Positions 25,105 to 34,530 are shown, counted from the first letter of the stretch. The stretch is DNA of 64,000 nt from Flavobacterium sp. AG291 (GCF_003350375.1 NZ_QQAR01000001.1:62001-126000), one strand, 5' to 3'. Numbers and translations are program-made. Notes: generated from the letters alone by a model not told the origin.

Positions 25105-25134
25105 TTTGAAGTTTAAAAACTAATCGTATATTTG
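25105..25134 (+). promoter_or_regulatory. promoter of second tRNA-Leu
   Basis: TTTG (25105-25108), 18 bases, TATATTTG (25127-25134), followed by CACCCT. It closely resembles the copy-1 promoter. Confidence 0.8.
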
Positions 25135-25173
25135 CACCCTCTTAATGAAACAATATCTGTTTTATTACAGCCT

Positions 25174-25255
25174 GCGGGTGTGGTGAAATTGGTAGACACG
25201 CCAGACTTAGGATCTGGTGCCTCACGGTGTGAAGGTTCGAGTCCTTTCACCCGCA
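25174..25255 (+). tRNA. tRNA-Leu (TAG), copy 2
   Basis: The 82-base tRNA is identical to copy 1, with anticodon TAG at 25208-25210. The two begin 239 bases apart. Confidence 0.97.
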
Positions 25256-25261
25256 CAGCTT

Positions 25262-25293
25262 AAAAGCCTCTGTTGTCTCAGAGGCTTTTTTTA
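25262..25293 (+). terminator. terminator after tRNA-Leu copy 2
   Basis: Same stem and loop as after copy 1: AAAAGCCTCTG / CAGAGGCTTTT. Confidence 0.85.
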
Positions 25294-25402
25294 TGCCTGC
25301 TTCCATTTTATTTTAGGGCTTACTGATTGTAATTCAGGAAATAACCATAACTTTAGGTTTGATTTAAGTTCTTTAATCAGTACCAACCTAATCTAAAATC
25401 GT

Positions 25403-26002
25403 ATGTCTGTATTCGGAAAAACTACACAATCAGTTGTTGTTGGAGGGCTTTTTCTTTTAATTCCGTTAGTCATTCTTATCATTGTGGCTAAGCATGCCCT
25501 GGGTTTACTTGCTCCTTTAGGGGAGAATATCGGAAATGTCTTTGGTATCAGTACGTTGTTTGGAAAAGCTACAGTTACAATAATTTGCCTTGTTATATTA
25601 CTTTTATTCTGTTATCTGGCGGGCTTAATGCTTAAGTTGGGCTTTGTAAGTAACTGGGGGAGTAAAGTAGAAGAGAAAATATATCTTTTTATGCCTCAGT
25701 TACAGATTATGAAGTACAAGCTGACAGGTGAAAGCGATTTTATAAAAAGCGCATGGACACCCATACTGCTTAAGGACGATTGTCATTATGATCTGGTATT
25801 TGTTACCAATAGCATGGACGAACCTATATTAAGCATATATATAGCAGGTGCTCCAAGGCTTGATTCAGGAGAGGTGAGGTATCTTATAAAAGCTGAAGCA
25901 GAATACCATGTAATAACCATGAAACAGGCTATGGATGCCATTATGAGCTTTGGTAAAGAGGGTGGAATACACGAGGAATTGAAAAATCTTATCCCGAAAT
26001 AA
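25403..26002 (+). CDS. DUF502 family membrane protein
   Basis: Protein of 199 residues with two N-terminal membrane segments (VVVGGLFLLIPLVILIIVA and VTIICLVILLLFCYLAGLML), followed by a soluble domain. The family hallmark is the GLFLLIPLVI start. Bacterial DUF502 proteins have no settled biochemical role. No signal-peptide cleavage is expected. It stands alone between the tRNA-Leu unit and a strong terminator. Confidence 0.85.
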   Translation: MSVFGKTTQSVVVGGLFLLIPLVILIIVAKHALGLLAPLGENIGNVFGISTLFGKATVTIICLVILLLFCYLAGLMLKLGFVSNWGSKVEEKIYLFMPQLQIMKYKLTGESDFIKSAWTPILLKDDCHYDLVFVTNSMDEPILSIYIAGAPRLDSGEVRYLIKAEAEYHVITMKQAMDAIMSFGKEGGIHEELKNLIPK

Positions 26003-26006
26003 ACAC

Positions 26007-26034
26007 AAAAGCAGCCCATAATCGGGCTGCTTTT
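26007..26034. terminator. bidirectional terminator
   Basis: AAAAGCAGCCC-ATAATC-GGGCTGCTTTT, between convergent DUF502 and ferritin-like genes. Confidence 0.85.
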
Positions 26035-26055
26035 GTTTTAATACAAAAACTATAA

Positions 26056-26862
26056 TTATACAATGAACAAGCTGGCTATATTTGTAGCGACTGCTCCTGT
26101 CATAGGTTCGTCAAATGATTCTGAAGCCGATCCTGAGCCAAAATTACCAACCATTGAGGTGTCAAATCCTGCCTGCATTACATTTTCTTCACCAGTGTAA
26201 ACAGCCTGGGCTGCATCGGGCAGTCCTCCACGGTCGCTACCTATAATCCATCCTTTCTGGCCTCTCAGTCTTCTTATTTGTGAGGCATGCATTGCTTCTA
26301 CAGAGTGTATCTGCAGGGCAGCTGTTAGTAAGTCTCCGTTAGAGATTAAATTACCGGCTTGTCCTTTGTAGGCACGAACTCCTGTGTCTTCAAATGCCTG
26401 AGCTAAGGCAAGCAGGGTAGGGTAGTCATTAAAAGGATCAAAATTTCCTCCTGCGGTAAAATCAAAAGTTGGTTTTTCAGGAGCTGCATCAGCCAGTGCA
26501 GATTTCAGGAAATTCACGTGTGCATTCTCATGTTTGGCAATCTGGGCAATTATAGCCTGATCGGCAGAAGGGATAATGCCTGAGTCTAATGCCATTGCAT
26601 AAAATTCATCCTCAAGATATTCAAGTATAAGAGCTAATTGCAAAGCTTCGGTAGGAGTTTCTGTCGGTCCAAAAAATGTTGTTGTGGTATTTGCTTTAGC
26701 TGGTGCTAAGAATGCTGACAATCCAAATGGTATAGCTGCCATCGCAGCAACCGATCCCATTTTTTGTAATTGTGTAAAGCTATCTCTTCTTGAGCCTTTA
26801 GTGTTAAGGCTGTTTATCATACCTTCGTTAGTAAACGACTCTAAAAATTTTATGATATTCAT
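26056..26862 (-). CDS. ferritin-like domain protein (second of pair)
   Basis: Protein of 268 residues. An Arg-Arg motif followed by a hydrophobic stretch ending in APAKA suggests export (RRDSFTQLQKMGSVAAMAAIPFGLSAFL). The mature part has four-helix ferritin-like features: LEYLEDEFYAMAL, IAKHENAHVNFL, AFEDTGVRAYKGQAG and IHSVEAMHASQIRRLRG. These supply the Glu and His residues of a di-metal site. It lies 21 bases downstream of a paralogous gene, so the two are probably co-transcribed and may form one complex. These periplasmic ferritin-like proteins have no firm function. Confidence 0.85.
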   Translation of the reverse strand: MNIIKFLESFTNEGMINSLNTKGSRRDSFTQLQKMGSVAAMAAIPFGLSAFLAPAKANTTTTFFGPTETPTEALQLALILEYLEDEFYAMALDSGIIPSADQAIIAQIAKHENAHVNFLKSALADAAPEKPTFDFTAGGNFDPFNDYPTLLALAQAFEDTGVRAYKGQAGNLISNGDLLTAALQIHSVEAMHASQIRRLRGQKGWIIGSDRGGLPDAAQAVYTGEENVMQAGFDTSMVGNFGSGSASESFDEPMTGAVATNIASLFIV

Positions 26863-26883
26863 GATGTATCGGTTTTAAGTTGA

Positions 26884-27624
26884 TTATGGTAAGAATTGTG
26901 CTGTAAATGGTGTCTGAATCACATCGAGTGCCGATACAGCTGCGATAATACCCGATGGTTTGATGGCTTGTCCTAAACCATTAGAAGCGGTTACAACATC
27001 GTCTCCGGCAAAATCTGTCGATCCGGGATTGATAAGGCTTCTGATGGCCGATGCATGCCTGGCTTCTACGGATACAATTTTACCGGCAAGTACTAAATAG
27101 TCCGGTGTAGTAATATATCTTCCGGCTCCATTATAGGCAGCAACTCCGGTATCTTCAAGAGTTTTGGCGGTAGCCAAAACCTGTGTTCTGTTGCTAAAGC
27201 TTAATGATCCATAATCAAATTCCAATGCAGGTAATAGCTGATTCTCGTTTGTGATAACTCCTGAAATTGCAGCTTTAAAGAATTCTCTGTGTATTACTTC
27301 ATGGCGGTAAAGGTCGGTAAGTACTGACTGCTCTTCGCTATTAAAAGTGCTTCCGAAGGTGTTGCTGTTTACTACTCGCGTGTAAAAGTCAGCCTCAAGT
27401 TGTTCCAGTGCATAAGCATAGGTCAGGATACCAAGGTCGCCTCCTCCAAGGTCGAAAACACCGTTTCTAACTCCCGGGGCCTGATTGTCTGCAGGAGCTT
27501 TGTCATCATCGCTACTACAGCCGGCAACTACAAGTCCTGCGCCTGCAAGGGCAATTCCGCTAATTCTAAGAAAGCTTCTTCTGCTATGCAGTGGTTTTAC
27601 TTCCTCAACTTGTACTTTTTTCAT
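26884..27624 (-). CDS. ferritin-like domain lipoprotein with Tat signal (first of pair)
   Basis: Protein of 246 residues. The Tat motif SRRSFLRISG is followed by a hydrophobic region and a lipobox (VVAGC at about residue 35), then an Asp-rich stretch. This predicts a folded, lipid-anchored exported protein. The ferritin-like core has YALEQLEADFYTRV, YRHEVIHREFFKAA, TLEDTGVAAYNGAG and IVSVEARHASAIRSL. Each motif has its counterpart in the downstream paralog. Tat export suggests a cofactor or metal is loaded in the cytoplasm. It is divergent from the LacI-type regulator. Confidence 0.87.
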   Translation of the reverse strand: MKKVQVEEVKPLHSRRSFLRISGIALAGAGLVVAGCSSDDDKAPADNQAPGVRNGVFDLGGGDLGILTYAYALEQLEADFYTRVVNSNTFGSTFNSEEQSVLTDLYRHEVIHREFFKAAISGVITNENQLLPALEFDYGSLSFSNRTQVLATAKTLEDTGVAAYNGAGRYITTPDYLVLAGKIVSVEARHASAIRSLINPGSTDFAGDDVVTASNGLGQAIKPSGIIAAVSALDVIQTPFTAQFLP

Positions 27625-27790
27625 AATCTTAAAGATTTAAAGGTTAATAGTATGGCAGGTGTGGTGGGTTTTTAAGATATCTACGGAAGTTTGCTTAAAA
27701 TGGTTTTGATCTGATATCTGTATAGGGGTATTTAACTTTAATTTGGCAAAAACGGTAGGTGCTTATGCGGAATTGTTAAGATAAAACCTA

Positions 27791-27814
27791 TATATTTGTT
27801 TAATAAAACGTTTT
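27791..27814 (+). promoter_or_regulatory. promoter and LacI-type operator
   Basis: TATATTTG at 27791-27798 is followed 6 bases later by the palindrome AAAACGTTTT (27805-27814). That sequence has the central CG common in LacI-family boxes and lies about at the transcription start. The leader to the lacI-type ATG is about 100 bases, and I see no gene in it. Confidence 0.5.
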
Positions 27815-27910
27815 CGCAAAGAATTTTTGTAAATTGTGAGTAATATCGAGCGAGAGACAAAAAAATCATCAATTTTTTGTTTCTTTACACTATAAAACTA
27901 TTTCGAGGCC

Positions 27911-28936
27911 ATGAAACAAAAAGCTACATTAAAACAAATTGCCAAAGAGTTGAACGTATCGGTGTCTACCGTTTCTAAGGCATTGAGTAACAGTCCTGAA
28001 ATCAGTGAGCCTACAAAAATCAAAGTGCAGGAGTTTGCCAAGCTTAAAAATTACAAGCCGAACAATATTGCTGTCAACCTGAAAAATAAAAGAACAAAAA
28101 CTATTGGGGTTATCATTCCGAATATCCTGAATCCATTTTTTGCCAAAGTATTTAGTGGAATAGAACAGGCTGCTAATGACAGGGGCTATAATGTAATTAC
28201 GTGTATTTCGAATGAGTCTCTGGAAAAAGAAATACATGCTATGGATATCCTTAGTAACGGTACTATAGATGGTTTTATACTTTCAATTTCGGAAGAAACC
28301 CAGAAAGAACAGGAATTCAAGCATTTTAAAGAAGCTATAGCCGATGATCTGCCTATTGTGATGTTCGACAGGATATCAGATGAGGTGAATTGTGATAAGG
28401 TTATTGTGGATGATTTTGATTCGGCTGTAGATGGTACTACACATCTTATAAAACTAAAATGTAAAAATATAGCTTTGCTTTCTACCATAGACAACCTAAG
28501 TGTTGGAAAGCTTCGTATGCAGGGTTATGAAAAGGCATTAAAAGATAATGGCTACTCACTGAATCCTGAAATAATGATCCACACAGATAATACAGATGAG
28601 TTTGATGAAAAACTTAAGGTACTGTTCGATACAAAATCTATTGATGGCATATTCGCTCTTGATGAGCATGCTTCGGTAATGGCAATGAAATTTGCTATTA
28701 AAAAAGGATTGAAAATTCCTGAGGATGTTCAGATAATAGGTTTTGCAGACGGGGTTTGGTCGAAACGACTTACGCCAAGTCTTTCTACCGTTAGTCAGCA
28801 CGCACCGGAAATTGGTCAGGCTGCTGCCGAAATGCTTATTGATAGGTTAGAAGATAAATCTGAAGAAGCACCGGAATATGTAACTAAGGTTATTAAAACC
28901 GAGTTGCGACAAAGAGAGTCAACAAAGAAATTATAA
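27911..28936 (+). CDS. LacI family transcriptional regulator
   Basis: Protein of 341 residues. The N-terminal helix-turn-helix is TLKQIAKELNVSVSTVSKALSNSPEIS, with the hinge helix ending in PNNIAVNLKNKRTKTIGVIIPNI. The periplasmic-binding-protein-like domain follows (IDGFILSIS, IPEDVQIIGFADG). No sugar-use genes lie next to it, so its regulon must be elsewhere or is the divergent ferritin pair. An AAAACGTTTT box at its promoter suggests autoregulation. Confidence 0.93.
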   Translation: MKQKATLKQIAKELNVSVSTVSKALSNSPEISEPTKIKVQEFAKLKNYKPNNIAVNLKNKRTKTIGVIIPNILNPFFAKVFSGIEQAANDRGYNVITCISNESLEKEIHAMDILSNGTIDGFILSISEETQKEQEFKHFKEAIADDLPIVMFDRISDEVNCDKVIVDDFDSAVDGTTHLIKLKCKNIALLSTIDNLSVGKLRMQGYEKALKDNGYSLNPEIMIHTDNTDEFDEKLKVLFDTKSIDGIFALDEHASVMAMKFAIKKGLKIPEDVQIIGFADGVWSKRLTPSLSTVSQHAPEIGQAAAEMLIDRLEDKSEEAPEYVTKVIKTELRQRESTKKL

Positions 28937-28965
28937 AAAAAGCTCCGCTATGCGGAGCTTTTTTT
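28935..28965. terminator. bidirectional terminator
   Basis: Perfect 14-base arms AAAAAAAGCTCCGC / GCGGAGCTTTTTTT around TAT, between convergent lacI-type and serine hydrolase genes. Confidence 0.9.
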
Positions 28966-28969
28966 AGGT

Positions 28970-30292
28970 CTATTCTTTTGTAAATTGCGACGTACTGCCA
29001 TCGGCCTGTTTCAGGGTAAATCCTTTTGGATTAAAGGTAATGGTTATTCCTGCAGGGTCAAAGTTGAATTCGGTTTCGCTAAGCGGATTCAACGGAAAAG
29101 AACCCTGGTCGGTAGCATGAGCAGTAAGTACTCCGTTAACCAGCTTTATATCTACTTTAAAAGGTAATGAAGGGTTGCTGTAAAAACCTTCGTACTTCTT
29201 TAAAATATTTTCGTCAATTTTTGCAGTTTTAAAATTCGGAAAAATATACGGCAGCTTGTAATAGCAGCTTAATATCCCAATCATTATTTCATTGGTATTG
29301 TAGTCAACGCCATTCATAAGTAATGCGATGCCCATGTCGTCTTTTGGATAATAACCTAAAATTGATGTGAATGATTCTATACCGCCATTGTGTCCAAAGA
29401 ACTTCCTTTCAATAAAAGGGTAGGCAAAGATACCCTTGCCAAAGCCCATGTCTAATGTTGTCATCTCTGTCAACGATTCTTTTTTGATAAGCTTGCCGTC
29501 AAAAAGGGCTTTTGCGAATTTTGTCAGGTCGGCGGGGGTAGACTGCAGCGCTCCGGCAGCTCCGGCTATAGATTCGTTCCATTCTTCAGTTTTTGTCCAT
29601 TTCCCGTCAACAAAAGCATAAGAGTAGGCTTCATTCTTTTTAGGATTGATCTTGCCATAATAATACGTCTCTTTAAGGCCTGCCTTGTTCACAATTCGTG
29701 ACATTACATTTTCCTTATACGGCTTTTTAGTAATATCCTGAATAATATAACCCAACAATAAATAATTTGAGTTACTGTATTCGGCTTTAGTGCCCGGTTC
29801 AAAAGCGGCAGCAGCCGATTCAATTCGGTTCAGCATATCTCTTCTGTTTTGCAGTTTGGTTTTGTAACTGTCAAAATCAGGGCCGTCAGTATAGTTGTAT
29901 ATACCACTTTTGTGGCTCAGCATGTCGCCAATAGTAATTTTATCGGCGTTCTTTACTTTTGGGAAAAACTCTGACAGCTTAGTGTCGAGTTTTAGTTTCT
30001 TCTCTTCAATAAGCTGGAAGATGATTACCGAAGTAAACATTTTTGTTATAGAACCTATTTTGTATTTACTTTTCGGTGTAGCCTTAGTTTTCGATTCCAC
30101 TTCGGCATAACCATAGGCTTTTTGAAAAACAATATTGCCTTTTTCCTGTATGGCAACCGAACCCATAAACTTATTGTTGTTATACAGGTAGTTTAGCAAG
30201 CTGTCTATTTTTGCAAATTTGGCTCCGTCATGTTGTGCAAACAATGGTGCAGCAAGCATAAATGCTACTACGCTTAAAAACGTTCTTTTCAT
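28970..30292 (-). CDS. serine hydrolase, beta-lactamase class C family
   Basis: Exported protein of 440 residues with signal peptide MKRTFLSVVAFMLAAPLFA. The catalytic SxxK is in IGSITKMFTSV (near residue 82), and YSNSNYLLLG gives the YxN motif. HNGGIESF is the third active-site box (HxG). Such proteins act as D-peptidases, esterases or beta-lactamases. A true class C beta-lactamase is not implied. A C-terminal beta domain of about 90 residues follows, typical of the DUF3471-like group. Confidence 0.9.
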   Translation of the reverse strand: MKRTFLSVVAFMLAAPLFAQHDGAKFAKIDSLLNYLYNNNKFMGSVAIQEKGNIVFQKAYGYAEVESKTKATPKSKYKIGSITKMFTSVIIFQLIEEKKLKLDTKLSEFFPKVKNADKITIGDMLSHKSGIYNYTDGPDFDSYKTKLQNRRDMLNRIESAAAAFEPGTKAEYSNSNYLLLGYIIQDITKKPYKENVMSRIVNKAGLKETYYYGKINPKKNEAYSYAFVDGKWTKTEEWNESIAGAAGALQSTPADLTKFAKALFDGKLIKKESLTEMTTLDMGFGKGIFAYPFIERKFFGHNGGIESFTSILGYYPKDDMGIALLMNGVDYNTNEIMIGILSCYYKLPYIFPNFKTAKIDENILKKYEGFYSNPSLPFKVDIKLVNGVLTAHATDQGSFPLNPLSETEFNFDPAGITITFNPKGFTLKQADGSTSQFTKE

Positions 30293-30320
30293 AAATAGTA
30301 AATTGACTTATGAACCGAAA

Positions 30321-33155
30321 TTAATGTGCTTCTAACCAGTTTTTTCCGGTACCCATATCTACTTCAAGAGGAACATCCAGCTTAAATGCGCTTTCCATTT
30401 CCTGCTTGATCATAGGCTTAATTTTTTCGAGTTCACTATTATGAACGTCAAAAACAAGCTCATCGTGTACTTGTAGTAACATTTTACTCTTCCATCCTTC
30501 ATCAACAAGCCTTTTCTGGATGTTAATCATCGCAATTTTAATAATATCGGCTGCGCTTCCCTGTATAGGGGCGTTTACGGCATTTCGTTCGGCACCGCCA
30601 CGCACTACCATATTTTGGGAGTTTATATCTTTCAGGTACCTTCTTCTTCCTGATATGGTTTGTACATAGCCCTGTTCGCGTGCAATTTCAACCTGCTCAC
30701 TTATGTATTGCTTAAGTCTAGGGTAGGTTTTGTAGTAAGCGTCAATAAGCTCTTTTGATTCAGAACGGCTTAATGATGTCTGGTTGCTCAATCCGAAAGC
30801 TGAAACACCATATACAATACCAAAGTTTACGGTTTTGGCATGGCTACGTTGTTCGCGGGTAACTTCGTTAAGGGCTACATTAAATACTTTAGCTGCGGTA
30901 GAAGCGTGAATGTCTTCTCCTTTCTGAAAAGCGCTAACCATTTCCGGATCACCACTCAGCGCAGCAATAATACGAAGTTCTATTTGAGAGTAATCGGCAG
31001 AAAGGATGGTATAATCCTCATTTCTGGCAATAAATGCTTTACGTATTTGTCTTCCTCTTTCTGTTCTTACAGGAATGTTCTGAAGATTTGGATTGTTGGA
31101 GCTTAAACGTCCGGTTGCGGCAACAGTTTGCATATAGTCAGTATGTACACGCCCAGTTGAAGGTTCAACCTGTAAAGGAAGTGCTTCCACATAAGTATTA
31201 AGTAGCTTTACAAGTTGTCTCCATTCCAGAATGTCGGCAACAATAGGGTTCTCGGCTGCCAGGTAAGAAAGTACTTCTTCGCCTGTCGCATATTGTCCTG
31301 TCTTAGTTTTCTTTTGTTTGGCTCCGCCTATTTTTAATTTATCAAACAGAATGTCTCCTAATTGTTTTGGAGATGCAAGGTTGAATGATTCCCCTGCAGT
31401 TTCATATATCTGCTGTTCCAGTTTTTTGATATCAGCCGAAAGTTCTGCTGCGAGTTCCTTTAGGTAAGGAACATCCAGATTAATACCTTCCTGTTCCATA
31501 GCTGCCAGTACCGGCATAAGCGGAATTTCGATTTCATCGAAAAGTTTGCGGGTATCGGTGCTTTCCAGCATAGGGGCAAACACCTCTTTTAACTGAAGTG
31601 TAATATCGGCATCTTCTACTGCATATTCTTTTATCAGATCTAACTCTACATCGCGCATTGATTTCTGTCCTTTTCCTTTTTTGCCGATAAGTGTTTCGAT
31701 AGAAACTGGCGAATACTTAAGGTAGGTTTCAGAAAGTATGTCCATTCCGTGACGCATATCCGGATTGATAAGGTAATGCGCAATCATAGTGTCAAATATC
31801 TTACCTTTTACGGTAACGCCATATTGTGCAAGTACTTCAAGGTCGTATTTTAAATTCTGGCCTACTTTTTCGATGTTTTCATCCTCAAAAAATGGCAGGA
31901 ACAGGTTTATTACCTGTTGCGCTTCTTCACGGTTGGCAGGAACCGGAACATAGAATCCTTTTCCTTTTTCCCAAGAGAATGACATACCTACTAATTCTGC
32001 AATCAGAGGATTTACCCCTGTTGTTTCAGTGTCAAAGCTCACACTGGTTTGCTTCATCAGGTCACGCATCAGGAAATTGATGGCCATAGTGCCCTGAACT
32101 GCCTGATAAAAGTGGTCCGTGTTTGCTATAGTGTTGTAAAAACCTGTTGTTGTTGTTTCAGCTGTTTCGCTGTCGGGCTCGCCTCCTCCAAACAAAGAGA
32201 ACTGTTGGTCGTTCTTCGAAGAAGCTTTAGGGGTTGCCGCTTTAGGAGCTCCTGACTCAGGTTGTGTGCTGTCATCAAAAAGCTTTTGGAATTGCTCTGC
32301 CATACGGCGGAACTCAAGCTCATTAAAAATAGCTTCAACTTTTTCTATATCGGGAGTGCTAAGTTCAAAATCTTCTTCATGGAAAGTTACATCACAATCG
32401 GTTATAATGGTAGCGAGTACCTTTGACATCAAACCTTTTTCTTTATTGGCTTCGATGTTCTCTTTCATTTTTCCTTTCAGTTCATGGGTGTTTGCCAAAA
32501 GGTTTTCCATCGTTCCATAGTCTTTCAGGAATTTTTTAGCTGTCTTTTCGCCAACACCAGGCAATCCAGGAATATTATCCACTGCATCACCCATCATGCC
32601 TAAAAAGTCTATTACCTGTTCCGGTCTTTCAATCTCGAAACGTTCCAATACTTCCGGAACACCCCAAATTTCTATACCGTTCCCCATACGTGCAGGGCGG
32701 TACATAAAAATGTTTTCGCTTACAAGCTGTGCAAAATCCTTATCGGGAGTTACCATAAATACCTGGTAGTTTTGCTTTTCGGCCTGTTTTGCAAGTGTGC
32801 CGATAAGATCATCGGCTTCACAGCCTTCTAATTCAATAACAGGTATGTGCATTGCTTTTAGCAGTTCCTGAATGTATGGTACCGCAACCTTTATTGCTTC
32901 AGGTGTTTCGTCACGGTTTGCCTTATATTCTGTAAACATCTCGGTACGTACATGGCTTCCGCCTTTGTCGAATGCAACAGCCAGATGGTCGGGCTTTTCA
33001 CGCTTTATTACATCGAGCAGGGAATTCATGAAACCCATAATGGCAGAGGTATCCATGCCTTTGGAATTAATCCTGGGATTCTTAATAAAAGCGTAGTAAC
33101 CACGGAATATCAGCGCATAAGCGTCTAACAGGAAAAGGCGTTTTTGTTGTGACAT
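30321..33155 (-). CDS. polA: DNA polymerase I
   Basis: Protein of about 944 residues with all three activities. The N-terminal 5'-3' exonuclease domain (about 1-290) shows LFLLDAYALIFRGYYAF, CEADDLIGTLA and GLPGVGEKTAKKFL. The 3'-5' exonuclease carries SFDTETTGVNPL, so proofreading residues are kept. The polymerase domain has DYSQIELRIIAALSGDPE and, near residue 897, HDELVFDV. I start at the ATG at 33155 (MSQQKRLFLLDA). The longer frame adds a non-conserved N-terminus. It lies 28 bases upstream of the serine hydrolase gene. Confidence 0.97.
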   Translation of the reverse strand: MSQQKRLFLLDAYALIFRGYYAFIKNPRINSKGMDTSAIMGFMNSLLDVIKREKPDHLAVAFDKGGSHVRTEMFTEYKANRDETPEAIKVAVPYIQELLKAMHIPVIELEGCEADDLIGTLAKQAEKQNYQVFMVTPDKDFAQLVSENIFMYRPARMGNGIEIWGVPEVLERFEIERPEQVIDFLGMMGDAVDNIPGLPGVGEKTAKKFLKDYGTMENLLANTHELKGKMKENIEANKEKGLMSKVLATIITDCDVTFHEEDFELSTPDIEKVEAIFNELEFRRMAEQFQKLFDDSTQPESGAPKAATPKASSKNDQQFSLFGGGEPDSETAETTTTGFYNTIANTDHFYQAVQGTMAINFLMRDLMKQTSVSFDTETTGVNPLIAELVGMSFSWEKGKGFYVPVPANREEAQQVINLFLPFFEDENIEKVGQNLKYDLEVLAQYGVTVKGKIFDTMIAHYLINPDMRHGMDILSETYLKYSPVSIETLIGKKGKGQKSMRDVELDLIKEYAVEDADITLQLKEVFAPMLESTDTRKLFDEIEIPLMPVLAAMEQEGINLDVPYLKELAAELSADIKKLEQQIYETAGESFNLASPKQLGDILFDKLKIGGAKQKKTKTGQYATGEEVLSYLAAENPIVADILEWRQLVKLLNTYVEALPLQVEPSTGRVHTDYMQTVAATGRLSSNNPNLQNIPVRTERGRQIRKAFIARNEDYTILSADYSQIELRIIAALSGDPEMVSAFQKGEDIHASTAAKVFNVALNEVTREQRSHAKTVNFGIVYGVSAFGLSNQTSLSRSESKELIDAYYKTYPRLKQYISEQVEIAREQGYVQTISGRRRYLKDINSQNMVVRGGAERNAVNAPIQGSAADIIKIAMINIQKRLVDEGWKSKMLLQVHDELVFDVHNSELEKIKPMIKQEMESAFKLDVPLEVDMGTGKNWLEAH

Positions 33156-33290
33156 GTAAAAATCAATTTGCCGTAAAAATAAGCAAACCGATGCACAATA
33201 GGAAGCGCCTGCTAAATGAACTTTGAACAAAAGAGGTTTCGATGTATTATAATACTCGTATAAGCTTGTAACAAATCAGCCCTTTATTCG

Positions 33291-33312
33291 TTAATTTGTA
33301 AAAACAAATTAA
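33291..33312. promoter_or_regulatory. inverted repeat touching the metallophosphoesterase start
   Basis: TTAATTTG-TAAAAA-CAAATTAA, perfect 8-base arms, ends directly before the ATG at 33313. The left arm also resembles a -7 box (one mismatch to TANNTTTG), so it could be an operator or a start-site hairpin. Confidence 0.4.
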
Positions 33313-34530
33313 ATGATTCGCTGGATATTATTCTTTGTCTTTGTCGCATTAATTGAAATTTATGCTTTTCAGACGGTAAAGACAGTTTTTAGGGTACGAT
33401 GGGTGCAGTATGCATACATTGCCATTTCACTATTTATTCTTCTATACATTGTTTATCAGTTTACCCAGTTTGACCGCAGCATTGGCCAAAATAAAACCAC
33501 CTTATTCACTTTAGGATTGTTGCTGATTACTTACCTGCCAAAAATGGTAATAACAGTTGTAATGTTTGGTGAAGATGTGGTAAGGGTTATTGATGGGCTA
33601 ATGAAAGAGTTTTTGGGCAACAGTAATGAGTCCTTTCTTCCTGAAAGACGAAAGTTTGTCAGTCAGCTGGCGTTGGGTCTGGCGGCAGTTCCATTTCTTT
33701 CATTATTGTACGGAATGACTAAGGGTAAATACAATTTTAAGGTTATTAAACAGACTATTCTTTTTCCGGATCTTCCGGAGGCCTTTGACGGGATGACGAT
33801 AACTCAGATATCAGATATACATAGCGGAAGCTTTGATAATCCTGAAGAAATTGAACATGCTATTGACCTTATCAATCAGCAGAATTCTGACCTGATTCTA
33901 TTTACGGGTGATATCGTGAATACCCATGCTACAGAAATGCATCCGTGGATCGATACATTTAAGCGTATTAAGTCGGCTCCTATGGGTAAATATTCTGTTT
34001 TGGGTAACCACGATTATGGAGAGTATGTTACCTGGCCTTCACAGGCAGATAAACAAAAGAATTTTGAAGATATAAAAGATCTGCACCGTCAGATAGGTTT
34101 TAATCTTATGCTTAATGAGAATGTAAAGCTCGAAAAAGACGGGCAACAGATTACCCTGATAGGAGTAGAGAACTGGGGTGAAGGCTTTAAACAGGCAGGA
34201 GATTTAGGTAAAGCAGCCATTGGAACATCGGCTAAAGACTTTAAGATCCTTATGAGCCATGATCCATCACATTGGGAGTACGAAGTTAAGGACAGTCCGA
34301 ACCATTATCAGCTTACATTAAGCGGACATACTCACGGCTTGCAGTTTGGTGTTGAAATTCCGGGAGTAATTAAGTGGAGTCCAGTACAATACAGGTATAA
34401 ACAATGGGCTGGGTTATATGAAAATTTAGGCAGGTATGTGTATGTAAACCGTGGCTTTGGTTTTCATGCTTACCCTGGCCGTGTGGGCATTTGGCCTGAA
34501 ATTACAGTGCTGGAACTAAAAAAAGCTTAA
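33313..34530 (+). CDS. membrane-anchored calcineurin-like metallophosphoesterase
   Basis: Protein of 405 residues. Three to four N-terminal membrane segments occupy about the first 130 residues. The phosphoesterase domain shows its ordered metal motifs: QISDIHSG, LFTGDIVN, VLGNHDYGEY, LMSHDPSHW and LSGHTHGLQFG. The YkuE/YaeI-like arrangement suggests action on a membrane lipid phosphate such as a UDP-sugar lipid. That is inferred from the family. A perfect inverted repeat lies just before the start. Confidence 0.92.
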   Translation: MIRWILFFVFVALIEIYAFQTVKTVFRVRWVQYAYIAISLFILLYIVYQFTQFDRSIGQNKTTLFTLGLLLITYLPKMVITVVMFGEDVVRVIDGLMKEFLGNSNESFLPERRKFVSQLALGLAAVPFLSLLYGMTKGKYNFKVIKQTILFPDLPEAFDGMTITQISDIHSGSFDNPEEIEHAIDLINQQNSDLILFTGDIVNTHATEMHPWIDTFKRIKSAPMGKYSVLGNHDYGEYVTWPSQADKQKNFEDIKDLHRQIGFNLMLNENVKLEKDGQQITLIGVENWGEGFKQAGDLGKAAIGTSAKDFKILMSHDPSHWEYEVKDSPNHYQLTLSGHTHGLQFGVEIPGVIKWSPVQYRYKQWAGLYENLGRYVYVNRGFGFHAYPGRVGIWPEITVLELKKA

